From: Galdieria sulphuraria
Lineage: Eukaryota > Rhodophyta > Bangiophyceae > Galdieriales > Galdieriaceae
DNA length: 64,000 bases
Direction: 5' to 3'
Assembly (NCBI RefSeq): GCF_000341285.1
Contig: NW_005178423.1
Location: forward strand, 44,071-108,070
Positions within the stretch are counted from its first letter, which is position 1. Every line of letters starts with the position of its first letter. Of this stretch, positions 11,638-24,317 are shown one piece after another. The notes beneath the pieces were generated by a model. It saw only the letters and a program-made list of their open reading frames with translations, searched no databases and was not told the origin of the DNA. The position numbers were made by a program, and so were the translations under genes.

Positions 11638-14143
11638 TCACTCTTTTAAATAGTGTTCATCATTTAACAAGGTTTTGAATTCTTCGATGACTGACATGGC
11701 TTCCTCTGAGTTTATATCACTCTGTGTTTGTCGTTCTTTTGTGTCTTTTACCGTCTTTGCACGCAAACTATCCACCGCAATTTCATGAAGTCGTAACAAG
11801 ACTTTTTGTAATTGGTTGTTAAGAGATGACTGTAGTCTCGCTTCAACAATTTTTACAAGTTTTGGAATACTCTTTCCTGGAAAGATTATAAAAACATCGA
11901 AATGCTTCACCAACATAATCCTCAAGGCTTTAGAGAGGATATCTGGTGCTTCCATTGCATTTTCCAAAGCAGTCTTCATTTCCTGAAATTCTTCGTGTCG
12001 AAGATGTTCTGTTTCCTGCGAGGACAAGCTCGGCACCACTGGAACCTCTGAATTCTTAAATCTATCATAGAATTCCAGTAACCAAGCTGCCAAGCGAAAT
12101 GACTCCAACTTGTTCTGTTTGTTCTCATTTCGAAAAATTGCTTCCAACTTTTTTACAGATTCTTGCATATATGGAGGAAGTTTCTCAAGCATTTTTCTCC
12201 ATTCCTTTGACGAAATAGTTTGTCCTTCAATTCTAAAGCCTAAAGTAAAACCTAGATAGGTCACAGTTGCTTCCAAAACTTCGGTACCCAAGGTGCGACA
12301 AATGTAGCTATCAACCTGTTCAAGAACGTCTCTTTCTTCTTCTTCGACAATTTGATCCGAGAATTTCTTCAGATTCCGAGAATAGAAATAAAGTCGCCGC
12401 AAAAGCTTCACCAATTCTGAGCGAAGCTTTTCATCCTTTGTCTTAGTTTCAAGTATGAGATGTTCTCTAGCCTCTCGAATGACATCTCTTCGTATCTCCT
12501 CCCAGGCTTTAGAAAATATGTCTTCCACCAAAATTCGCAATAAGTCTTCCTCACTTGTATTTCCCAAAGCATCGAACTCAAAAATTGGTTCCACCTCTGA
12601 GTATTGTCGCAGCGAGTGCAAACAGTGCTCCAGTGAAAAACTCAGTTTGGAAATCACTGTCTCATTGGTTGACCTATCTTCTACAGTTTCCTTCTTTGTT
12701 TTCCCCTTTCTCTTCTTCTTGCTCTGCTGTAACTGTGTTTCGGCATTCAACTTGTACAACTCATCGGAAGCCAGCATATTTTCCTCACTCAATGAACTTG
12801 AGGCTTCTTTCATACTCCAATCATAAAAGAGCTTATAAAACTTTCGTATCAGCTGAATACTAAATATCCATCTCCAACGTATCACGAGTCCCACACCACT
12901 TTCATTGTTGTCTTCACCTATAGGCATTCTCATTCAAATAAGAAATGAAAAACAATTGTGTAACCAACCTTTTGTTCTTAATAGATTAAGTTGCTCTGAA
13001 GGTTCAAAAAGGCAACAAGCTTTCAGCTCCGACGTTAAGGAGAACAGAATCTGGCGATCTTCTGTTTTCCAATGTATCGGTAATATAAGATTCCAGTCCA
13101 ACCAATGGCCATTTCTTATAGCATCTAAAGAAGATGACTCTAAAAAAGACAGCATTTCTGGATGAACAGCACAACTTGAAATCAGAAAACCATCACCAAA
13201 ATGCTCTTGGCAATATTTCTGGGGTTCCTGAATGTAAAATAATTTGAGAAAACGATAATCGACATATCGATTACGTGAATAATTCTCTTCGATGATCTGA
13301 AATCGTTTCCTATCAAAGAAATTAGGGACAAATAAGGTATTTTCACCATTTCCCTGCAAAAATCCTTCCAACTTCTTTTGTACACACCAAACCTCCGCAT
13401 TCTCTCTTATCCATTCCACACTTGAATGTATTCTCTTTGCCAAATGATGTAATGAAACAGGTAAACAAGCAGCTTTCAAAGTTCCAAATACTGTTGCTTC
13501 CAACTGTCGAACATATCCAGTATTGTAAATAATGTTTTTCTCAATTTTGCCATGAATAATAGTATCCAAATACTTGTGTACTATTTCGCTCATCATATCC
13601 ATCCTCAAATCAAACCTTGAAGATAAATCTGCAATAGTTGTAAAATTCATGGTTTGAAGAAGCTCTTCTACTTCTTGGGCAACACTAACAAAGTATGTCT
13701 GACTGTAAAGAACTCCTTGTTCAAGTCGAAGTGTGTTATCCCTCTTTAAAATTCTCTCAGTCTGACAAAAAAAGGCCATAAGCTTCAACAAAGAAACAGG
13801 ATAAGGTTCTTACAGCGCTTTCAATATAAGGTAGATCAACACCCAATAAAGAAATAAGGTCCATGAGATTCAGTCTTCCCCCGTGAAACTTAAGTTCTTC
13901 GAGCACCTCTTCTTGCAATCTTTCAAAAGTCACGTACTCTCTTCCATCTTGTGTATACAACACTTGCACTAGTCCTCTTTCAACCAATTTAGAAACCTAA
14001 CCGCAATATTTGACAAAGCAAAATAGTCAAACAAAACGAATACTTACAAGCTCTATGCAGTTGCGTTCAGAAAGTGACTTGTTTACTTTGCCCAGTTGCA
14101 CTTGTTGCAACTGCCTTCTTAAGGCTTCGATAGTACTGCTCAT
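11638..14143 (-). CDS. UFL1: E3 UFM1-protein ligase 1
   Basis: Four exons, 14143-14048, 13996-13814, 13761-12969 and 12917-11638, with introns of 51-52 nt, give 783 residues, close to the human protein's 794. UFL1 transfers UFM1 to targets such as ribosomal protein uL24 at the ER membrane. Seen: LSERNCIELVSKLVERG, LYTQDGREYVTFERL and HGGRLNLMDLISLLGVDLPYIE, the diagnostic N-terminal winged-helix block, which reads through only when intron 1 is removed; a Lys-rich stretch (SKKKRKGKTKKET) lies mid-protein and long helices follow. The gene starts 28 nt after the stop of UTP20 on the same strand. The E1 of the same pathway, UBA5, is 30 kb away at 43.7 kb. Confidence 0.93.
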
Positions 14144-14171
14144 TCAATTAATGACAAAACCGAATATAAAT

Positions 14172-17100
14172 TTATTTTTTCAATTTTCTTGCTTTTCTTC
14201 TTTGTATGTATTCTTCTCGCATATTATTTAACAATGTGTGATAACTGGAAGACATTCTGGAAGACAACAAACATTCAATATCCTGTAATACAAGTTGAAT
14301 TGTTTCCGTTTCATCCAGGCTCGTTTTCAAAGATTTCTTTTTCCTCTTCCGATTCAGTTGTTGCCTTTGTGGTTCACCGAAATCTCTCCAACAACGAAGC
14401 ATTAACCTGATAAGAGGTCTTGCATAGGATTCTTCCGTGCTCACATTGGTGGACCATATTGAATGAGCCACTTTCAATCTGTCCCTTACAAGTTCTAAAG
14501 CAATTTGACGTCGAAAAGTTCCGAATGTATCACTAGGTAGGTTAGGACCTGAAGCAATTTTGGACAATTTCATCAAACAATCGAGACTTATATGTTCCAC
14601 GGTGGACTTTCGAATATCATTCGAACGAAACTTCTCCATCCAATTGAGCAGTCGGTTAATATTTTCTGATAAAAGTTTTGCAGTATCGTCTGCCAAAGGA
14701 TCTACACTCAGATGGTCAATACAACAATTCAATAAAGTTGCCAAGAAAGTATCTTCAGCATTTAGTAGCAATAAATGCTCAGCTTTTCGTTCCAGTACTC
14801 CATTCAGTGTCTCAAGCGACAATGACAAACTTGCAATAAGACTATCCAATTTTCTACGAACTGACAAAGTATTCGTTGCAAACAATTCATATTGCCACAT
14901 GCACTTATAAATATCTAAAAAAGACTCTCGTACTATCCAATCTGGTCGATGCTTCAAAATTCGTTCCAAACAAGACAACAATGCTCCAAATGCAAAATGG
15001 ACGTCAGTAGCTTCCAAACTTGAGAATTGGAGACTCATCGATTGCAAACACTTTCCACTTATTTTCAACAGTAGGGCCAACTCTGACTTTCTCAAATTGG
15101 AAATATCACAAAGACATTCGACAACGACAATGGCAAACAACTGCAACTCCTTCTTTTCATTGGATGACCATTCTTCTATCATTTCCAATACATAGACTCT
15201 TCTTTGTTCATCCATACAAGAAAATAGGGTGATTAGCAAATTGGAAAAAGTTTGTCTAACCTGCAAATCTTCCTCATTGGCCTTTTGAGCACTTGTCGCA
15301 ACAAAGAGGGAGATTTCCTTTTCTTTCCAAATAGGAGAAGTGGAAGATTCTAGTAACCACTTGGATAGAATATTTGCCGATGCTTGTCTTCCAAAGGAGT
15401 AAGGATACTGTAAATTGCTGACAAAATATTGAACATATTCATGGAAAACACTTTCAGGAATTGGATAATGTAAAATGAAATCGATCCATATAGACACGAT
15501 AGCTTCACGAACTGCCTTTTCAGAACTCTGTATTGCCATTTGTGAAAGTGTGTTCATCAGTGAAAACATTTCAGGAGCACGAAAGCCCAAACGATGTTTC
15601 ACAAAGACACGTATCAAATGCAACAGTGAAGGCATCCAATCTACTGAAACACTAGAAAATATCTGTTGCATAATTCTTATTAGAGGAATGATATACTCTT
15701 CTTGCCAAGATTTGTTCTTGTGACCATTTGCAGGTAACTTAGTAATGATAGTTGACAAAGTTCGAATAGCAGCATGTACCAAAGCACCATTGCTTGAGGA
15801 ACCTGTTCCATCCAACCGACTGACATTTGATAAAAGACTGGAAGCATATTGAAAGATATCATTCCAGTGTTTTGGTGTACGAGGAAGAGCAGTTACTTTC
15901 CATAACAACTGAATGACTCTCAAACTGTAGCTACAAAGAAATTCGTTTTTGGTACGAAACAACTGATTGACCATTGGAAAGAATGTCTTCAATACATCCT
16001 CATATTGAGTTGGGTTCACTTGGCTATTCAAACGCTTCAGTAGACGATAAAGTAATTGTAACGCAAATTCCAATAGGAGAATAGACGACTCTTCCAAAGA
16101 TAATTTTTCTTCTTTTTGTCCATCTTTTCCCGTCAACGGCTGCTTTTCCTTCATGAGAGCATATACAAACCAAAGAGCTTGATTCAAATCAGGACAAGAT
16201 AATAAACTTTTTACCAAATGCGGAAAGAAATTGCGCACAAGTTGTTTCTTCCTGGAAGGATTTTTTACTCCATTCAATCGACAACAACTCGTCAAAAAGT
16301 ACTTCCATAAATCCCACGATTCCTTTCCTTGTGCAATCTTCGCCAATAGAGTTAAAGCATCATGAATATAAAATGAGGAGACTTCTTTACACTCTTGATA
16401 GGGAATTCTATTTTCTTGATCATCCACGAGACTAGAAATTTCCTCTTGAAAGATATTCATCCATTCTCTAACCAAATCAGCATCTTGGATGATCATATTA
16501 TTCTCAGCTAGACATTTGACATAATAAAAAATAGAGTAACGCAATACATAAACACGGAATCCATCCTGACAAGTGGCCTTCGTTGCATCTATTCGAGCAA
16601 CAATCTTAAGCTTTGAAAAAAGAGAACGACAAAATAACTTTCTTACCATAAATACGACGCATATAAGAAACTCCCCAATGCTTCAACATTGTACAAAAAC
16701 AATTTCTTGCCAACTCTCTTTGTCTCTGAGACTTGGAACGTATCTGACTGGTCAAATAGCGTATAATCTCATTGACATATTTTTCTCGTTGAGAATCATC
16801 TAAACTATGCAAAGCACGAATGAGAAGATCGGCAAACTGTGGAGTGATACGGCTATATTTCTTCTCTTCAATAGAGATTGAGGAGTAGCTAAGTTCTTTC
16901 AAGACTCGAGCAATCAGAGGAATCAACCTCTCTTCCATATAATTTTGATAAGGATCATAAACAACTCCTGATTGCTGTGACTCATGAATATCTCCATCGT
17001 CGTTCGTATCCCTTCCCAAGTATAATTCTTTTCTGTTCTTATTCTCCAATTCTATCCATTTTGGTAACGAAGAAATGAAAATCTCGCCAAGTTTTATCCA

Positions 17101-20100
17101 TAGATTCCACTCCTTCTTAGAAGTTGGATGCATACAATTCTTCATATGAATCCATTTCTTTAGTATTCTTTCCAAAAAATGTTTGTAATCTTGCCACGCC
17201 ATCTTTTGGACACTCGTATCGACCAATATACTCATTACTTGATACCAACGCTCCATTGTTCCATTTCTAGTTGCATTGATGGATTCCAAACATCTTTGAA
17301 ATGTCCATGAAATAGCAAATTTCATGAGTATATTAGCAAAAGGTTGACAAACGTCCACTTTGCGACTGATTTCTAAACACGCACGACAACGACGATGTAA
17401 TTGTAAATGGACCATATTGGCAAACCAACTTTCTTCTATATTGCTTAAACTAGAGGATATCATCGGAAAGAAGCATTCTAAACAAGGTATCTGAATAGTT
17501 CGACGGCTTGAATCACTACAAATAGAGTACCAAGTGTATACCCAAGTACCAATAGTCATAAACAATACCCGTTGTATGCCAAAAGAGGAATGTGAAAACA
17601 ACAACACGTTACATGACTCTACTAGTTGTTGCAACACAATGTCATATTGCATCGAAGAATCGCTTACATTCTTTGCAAGTTGTGAAATGAGAAATCTTCC
17701 TACTGCTTTCAAACCTCTTCCAGCCAAAATGCATAAACTAAGGTCCTCTAAAACTATGTTTCTGAAGCATGCGTAACTAAGCAATAGCAAAGGTATGTAA
17801 CTAGGAGGACAATCTCTTTCATTAGAAACAAACAATCCTTCAACACTATGTTCTGTTGTTAGATCGAGCAATGACTCTAAATTGGATACAACGACTTCCA
17901 AAGCATTGACTCTTCGTTCTATCTCTATACAATCTTTGCCATTTTCATTTACGATACACAACATATCAGGCAAATGTTCCGAAACAACATTTAGCCAACT
18001 TTCTGATAATTTCTCGGCAAGACACTTGCACAATTCAAGTAACATCTGATCCACCTTCTCAATAACACAGTGATCTTCTAGAATGACGGTATTCAATTCG
18101 AAAAGAATATATGCCAGTTTTGAACAAATTAAATGTGAAAGCCACTTCTGACCATCCATTCTTTGAATGTATAAAGCCATCAAGTCTTTGCTTTTTTCTG
18201 CCACATGAGATGCATGTTTCCAATAATGAATATTTCCAAGAGTGGAAACTATGTGCTTTAACAATTTTTCAAAAGGACTTTGGAGTTGTTTATCTATTCC
18301 TGTAGTGACGCTTTGATGATAATCAAATTGAAGCATCATTTCCAACAGAGCATCCAGCGACTGAAGCTTCCTCGAATGACTTTTACCAGGACGCTTAATT
18401 GTATCCCAAATACGAAAAATGTTGTTTGTCAAGGATAGCCATATCTCTTCTCGCTTGGATTTTCCTTCCAAACAACTCAAACAAATGTTGTTGTCTTGAG
18501 CGACACTAAATAAATGCTTCCAAATAGACACACAGTAGAATAATGTATCTTCATTTTGACGGTAATAACGAATAAATTTGAGCATCAATTCAATACAACA
18601 TTCACAGAGATGTTGATTTTCCATAATTCTAAAGGTAAGAGGTTCACAAGAGGTAATCTTATCCAGAGCTATTAACATTGCTGGTGTTTGACCGTCATTT
18701 GGTCGATATGCTTCCAACGTAGAACGCATGTTTCTTAACCAGTCAAAGATATTGGAAATCATGAACTCTGAAAGAGGCAAGGAAGAGTCTATGATAGAAG
18801 ATAAGAGATAGAGACTGACTGACCGAAGTTGATGTCTAATTCCTTTGTTACTCTCCATAAAGACATTTCCATCTTGAGTACGGTATAAACAACCAATGCA
18901 CCACCTTTGCAAAGTTTCTCGCATGTTCAGCGCAAATAAAGAAAGAGGAATGGCTTTCTGTATTTTCTCCAAACAAATACTGAAACGAAGTTTATCATTC
19001 CAAGGAATATCATCTATGCGCTCGAGTACCTCCTCTACTTGGTCAAGACCCATACAATCTAATAAAGGTTGCCATAACAAACGCCAAAGAAGGTTCACAT
19101 CGTCAGGTTCTCTAAACCCTGAAAGTAAGGTCAAAACATTGGTTTCAAGTTTAGCTTTTTCAGTAATATCATTCAACTTTCCAAGTAATATCTGAAGAAC
19201 CAACTTTTTGATTTCCACTAAATGTGAGGTTTGAATGGATAACGAACTTTCCGATGTTCCCAGCATCTGAATGCTCACATTCTGAAATAATGCCGCAAAG
19301 AAATGAGTATAAACGTCCTTAAAATGCTTTGAACTTTGCAAACGAATTAACCAAGTTTCATATGATGACAAAAAAGGCTGCATACAACGAACTTGACATG
19401 ATAATGCCAATTGTTGAGTATTACCTTTACCACTTACAATTACTGATAAGAGTCGGTCTTCAATGGCTTGATAATTGTCTTTTACCCATTCTGCAAATGT
19501 TGTCAAACGATGTTGTTCCTTATGACAACACAAGAAAAGCGATAAATAGCGTTCCATCAACTTGAAACTCCATTCTGCGAAAGCGTTCTTAGCAGCATTT
19601 CTGCCAACCACAATCATAAAAAAACTCTTCAAAAGATGCAATGCGATGATTTCGCTATCAGGAAGCGTTGCTTCTATTGCTTTCAACAATTGAATATGCC
19701 AAGAATTAAAATTCATTCTTTCATCTAACCAATCTTTTTCCTTGCATTCACTTTCTATTATATCTGAAAACTCCATTACTTTAGAATCGTTCGAATTTTG
19801 GCCATTCTCAAGGAGACTTTTTAAGGCTTCATAATAGAATATGAAAGACTTGAAATGCTTCTGGTTCAATTGAATCCATTGAAAAATGGCGTTTTGTATT
19901 TGCGAATGTTCGGTACACATGACTGAAGATATATGTTCCTCTAATGTCCGGGGTTCCTTCGTTATTTGTGACAAATCCATCGACAATACTTGTTTCACTG
20001 CAAACAACACCGCATTCGGACACAGTCTACACAAGTGTTTCCATATTTCGTAAATATTTGGTTGCACAGGTGATAATTCACATCGTAACCACGTCAGAGT

Positions 20101-22341
20101 TTCAAAACACAATACGTACATAACGGGTGAACTATCTGCAATAGAGGTCAATCCTTTTCTTTGATATTGCAAATAGTCAATGACACGTTGAGTTTTTAGA
20201 AGTGACTCTGAAACATATGTTGGAATCTTTGGTACATTCTCAACAGCAAAAATCAACTCGAACACGGAACAATCCTTCCATTCAACCCACTTGCCAATAG
20301 TTGACAACAATTCCAAAACCACTTGTCGTTTCTTGATAGAAGCAAATAGTAGGCACTTTAACAAATGATTGGGAGCAATTTCCTTCAAGTTGAAAGAAAC
20401 TCTTGTTTTCTTGCATAATACACCATGTGTCTGTAGGGAAATCAAAGATGCTCGTAGGACTTGCATCTCTACTTCATCTTCTAGGAAAACCAGCTCTTGA
20501 ATCCATTCATGAAACCAACTACTCAAAGAACAACCGGAAATCAGCATTTTTGAACATACTCGTGACATTAACCATTTCGAAGAGGAGTCTACTTGTCCAT
20601 TCTTTAAATAATACTTCTCAAGAAACGATTCCCATTCTCTCAACATTCTGTCATTTCGTATCTCACAACAAATGTCAAGCAACGACCTAAACAATGACAT
20701 TTCACTTGTATGATTGGAAAGATAGGATAACGCAGATGTAAAGAGCTGTTGAATCACGTCGATACCAACGTCAATCTCTACATGTTGTTTACAAAGAGCC
20801 AAAAGAACTTGCCAATAAAGTTCATTCTCTGGACAAACTTTGAATCGTTCCCAATATAAATATAAACTATTATGGCAAAAAATATTGATAAGCTTCGAAT
20901 GATAAGATATAGATACAATCATTCTCTTCAGAAAAAGAGGAAAGTATGCATTTCGAATATACTGTTCCATCAACTGACTCCAAAGAATGTTCAACTGAGA
21001 TGCATCCTCGTTTGCCAAAAGTAACAGCAAATTTTCCAAAGAATAAAATAGACAAGAATAAGAAAAAGCATCCATGACATAGCTTTCAGTGATGATGTCC
21101 GTCATTTGAAGTATCGATTGAAAAGCATTCCAAATGTTATCGATAGTAATGACATGGGAAAAGTCATTCAAACAACAAAAGCCCATCAAACATATAGACA
21201 AAAAGTAAGGAAAGCGACATGAAGACTTGTTTTCTATATTATTCACTATAACTACCTCATTGGAAAGTAAGTCATACTTCAAAAAGTCTAATAAATGCAC
21301 GAACAACCACTGCGTTCCTGAATAGGGAATTTGCTTCAAAATCTTTACAAACAATTGCTGCAAAACAAAAAACCCAGAACAAGCAAAACATTCGTTGTCC
21401 ATGAATGCTTGTTGTAGTAATGTCTTCAAAACCAAGTCAGACTTTGATAACAATTGCTTTCCGATAGGTGATACTAAGATTTGTATAAAACTCTCACAAA
21501 CTCCATCGACAGTACGTTGAAGCATTTCTCTGCATTTAATAGACTCTAGGGAAGGAACTGTTACTTCTTGGAATATTTGAGTTATCATATTCGGGAGCAT
21601 ATCTTCCACAATTCCTTTTCTAAGGACAAAACCAAAACACTGAGCAGCCAACACTCTGACTTGACTTGTCTTGTGTACAATGAAGGGCTTCCAGAGATTC
21701 CAAGTCTTCGGAAACTGCTTCAACATGGGTTCCCATAAGATTTTTCCGAGGCTATTCAATGTAGAGAATATACAAGACATTATTTCTTCGCTTTCAAAGT
21801 CCATAAATTCCGATAAAACCTTCCAAGTTACAGGAATATACTCCACGAAGCGGTGTCTGATATCTCTCACAAAAGCAAGAAGACAACCACATAGACTCTG
21901 AAATGCAATAGTTCTCGGTCTCTTACGTAATCTATTCAACAAAAGTTTCACAGTACGTCTACGTTTCGCTAACAATAGTGATAAAGAATGACCATAGAGG
22001 TTTGTCTTCTGCCGAAAACTGACAAAGTCTGCAGAAACGTCCAGTTCTGACCAATAGTCCAAAGCCTCTCTGAAGAAAGTAAAATTTGGTTTTTTAAGTT
22101 TTTCTTGACGGACCCTTAAGATAACTTTGAGTCCATAGACTTTATGCGAAATGTGCAAGAATGACTTACGGTTCTGTCCAAGGTCTATATTCTCCAATGT
22201 TTACCAGGTTCAATCTATCCTTTTTCTTCAGAAACTACATTTTTTGAGTCATTTTCCAAAGACTAAGTGCATAATCAGTCAACTTACCTTGTATTTTTTG
22301 CTGCCTCTGTTCTCTAATACGTTGAGAACTTTCGTCGACAT
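14172..22341 (-). CDS. UTP20: UTP20, giant HEAT-repeat component of the small-subunit processome
   Basis: Four exons, 22341-22288, 22234-22170, 22114-16647 and 16588-14172, encode 2,667 residues, near the ~2,500-2,800 of known UTP20 proteins. It is a nucleolar scaffold for 18S pre-rRNA processing. Seen: N-terminal KKYK/FLKKKDRLNLVNIG/RPWTEP assembled from exons 1-3, SQVRVLAAQCFGFVLRKG in the first helical repeats, thousands of bases of Leu-rich helical repeats without low complexity, RRIY-D-ATKATCQDGFRVYVLRY spanning intron 3 (like the GYQVHVL block of UTP20), and a Lys/Arg-rich end (YIQRRKARKLKK). Intron 3 must end at 16589 rather than at an earlier AG to keep frame. It is the largest gene of the window and has only three introns. 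Confidence 0.9.
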
Positions 22342-22859
22342 ATTTCCAATGGGAAATAATTCCCAAATTGCTCCGACTTGGTCACCGTCCGTTCTTATTC
22401 ATTCCTCTTTATAAACCTTCAACGTATTATATCATGAATTTAATAAACCCTAAATATCGCTTCAAGTATAACCAAAACAACAACAATTGCTCTCGATATT
22501 CTCAGTTGTTTAGACTATGAGGTACTCTGTACTTGAATTCTTCTATATCTACAACAGTATCTTCCAAATAGTTTCTAAACTAGGGAAGGAGATTCATTTA
22601 TTCATCAATATCGAGATTCTACATAAATGATTCAAATAGTGCGGCGCTACATACATATCCTTCAAAAAAATCAAAGCAACTCATCTAAATCTTTCCTACC
22701 GAATCCTACACCACTCTAATCACAAATGAACAACAAGACCAATGATAAAAATATTTTCTACCAATCGATGTACTTCTGTATATACTCTCTATAGACCTAT
22801 ACACAAGTCCACCATTTCTTCTTCATTCAACCCCAAGTTAGTATTCTATAAATATCTCT
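22342..22859. other. Intergenic, nothing recognised
   Basis: Separates UTP20 from the GATA-finger gene, both on the minus strand. It holds the UTP20 promoter side and the 3' flank of the GATA gene. AT-rich, with no supported frame, RNA or repeat. Confidence 0.6.
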
Positions 22860-23555
22860 TCAAAGTTTGCCATATTTGGCAAATCGTAGTCCACACGCGT
22901 TGCATAGTTCTGTCTTGCCGCTAGGTCCTCTTCTCATCATAGGAGTTTCTTCTTTCGACTTTCCACAGTAAGTGCAGTGGTCCATACATTCCTTATTTTT
23001 CACCGAAACTTTGTGAGAACTTCTTTTGACATGGGTTCTACGTGAGTTGGAAACTTCAGAAGGTGAATATGAACTCTCTTCAGACTCCAAACAACTGCTG
23101 TCTGCTTCTAAATTAGGAGAACCGCCATCCATTTCTTCAAACTCTTCAACAACTTTATCTTCAACGAATTCTTCTTTATCAGATATTTCGTCTTCCGATG
23201 GTAATGTATTCCATACCGCTTCCGCTTCCAGAACAGGCTTTCTTCTCTTCAAGAGATATGCCGCGAAAACTTCTGGAACTAAACTACGAACATAATCTTC
23301 GTCTTCTAACGTTATCTTTTGTCCTTTTTGAGGATGCAGATATCTCCACTCCACTGCCAGTTTACAAATATTCTGAGAACTGTCTCTTACCTCACCCAAT
23401 ATGGATACGATAGGTGTCAGTGACGCAGTTTCTTCTTCATAATCATCTCTTGTCTCTTGTGGAAACTCTGGAAACCCCTCAGGTTCACTTTCTAAAAACT
23501 TTTCTAGTCTGGATAATGTTTCTCGAGGAACGGACATCAAAGCATCGCGATCCAT
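22860..23555 (-). CDS. GATA-type zinc finger protein
   Basis: Single exon, 231 residues from the first ATG at 23555. The finger is at the very C-terminus: HCTYCGKS, then [22 protein letters not shown]. The spacing is C-X2-C-X20-C-X2-C. Known: GATA factors usually have X17 or X18, with X20 in some plant and protist members, and most have a Trp in TPxWRRGP; here that position is Met (TPMMRRGP). The middle of the protein is acidic and Ser-rich, typical of a regulatory region, and the N-terminal ~100 residues contain a compact stretch around [21 protein letters not shown]. Probably a nuclear transcription regulator. The start codon is only 19 nt from the divergent start codon of the ferrochelatase gene. 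Confidence 0.85.
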   Translation of the reverse strand: MDRDALMSVPRETLSRLEKFLESEPEGFPEFPQETRDDYEEETASLTPIVSILGEVRDSSQNICKLAVEWRYLHPQKGQKITLEDEDYVRSLVPEVFAAYLLKRRKPVLEAEAVWNTLPSEDEISDKEEFVEDKVVEEFEEMDGGSPNLEADSSCLESEESSYSPSEVSNSRRTHVKRSSHKVSVKNKECMDHCTYCGKSKEETPMMRRGPSGKTELCNACGLRFAKYGKL

Positions 23556-23574
23556 TCTTAGAGTCAACCAAGGA

Positions 23575-24111
23575 ATGTTGAATTTTCATTTTGTGGAGTT
23601 ACAGAGTTATCAGCATGAGAGGAAAAGTTACTTTTGTAACAGAGGAATCTGTAAGTCTGGAAATAATTGGAAACGTTTCAAACAACAAAGTCAAACTTTT
23701 TCTTTTATTCAGAACTTAACAGGGCTTACTTGTCAACGAGCTCTCATACTGATTGACCACGGCAGTAAGCTTCCTGAAGCAAATGATCAATTGGCCAAAG
23801 TAGCTTCGTTGGTTGCCAAGCGTTGTCCTACTGTATTTGTTACCTTTGCTCATATGGAGTTGGCTAAACCTGATTTGATGGAGGCTTTTATGCGTTGTGT
23901 CGAAAACAATGCAAGGAGCATCACCGTCTGTCCTTTTTTCTTGTTTCCTGGAAGACATTCAACAGTTGACATTCCAGAAATGGCCAAAAATTGTAGCAGT
24001 CAATTTCATAATGTGACTTGTCGAGTTGTGGAGCCTTTAGGTGTTCACGAAAAGTTGGTAGATATTGTATTGGAAAGGGCAGGTTTTGTTCAAGAAGGAA
24101 AATACGAATAG
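23575..24111 (+). CDS. SIRB: Sirohydrochlorin ferrochelatase (CbiX/SirB type), plastid
   Basis: Single exon, 178 residues. Inserts Fe2+ into sirohydrochlorin to make siroheme for sulfite and nitrite reductases. Seen: [19 protein letters not shown] near residue 57 with the catalytic His, [15 protein letters not shown], and [19 protein letters not shown] with the second metal-binding His. This is the short single-domain CbiX form, as in plants. The first ~50 residues are Ser/Lys/Gln-rich and lack conservation, fitting a plastid transit peptide. The ATG at 23575 lies 19 nt from the start of the oppositely oriented GATA gene, so the two must share or overlap promoters and leaders. Confidence 0.9.
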   Translation: MLNFHFVELQSYQHERKSYFCNRGICKSGNNWKRFKQQSQTFSFIQNLTGLTCQRALILIDHGSKLPEANDQLAKVASLVAKRCPTVFVTFAHMELAKPDLMEAFMRCVENNARSITVCPFFLFPGRHSTVDIPEMAKNCSSQFHNVTCRVVEPLGVHEKLVDIVLERAGFVQEGKYE

Positions 24112-24317
24112 AGAGTTTTCCTGTCACCTTAGAATTTCGTGTTTTGACTTTTCAATCACATAAGTGTGTCCGCCTTTTTAGTGTAGATATGGATTGTTTC
24201 CAAGTAAACACAATACTGAAGGAAAAGAAAGAATAGTTGAGTAGGGCAACCATCAAAATGTTTTTCTAATTGGAACTGGACTTATTGTTACTCATCAAAC
24301 GTTGCTTTGCAAAAGGC

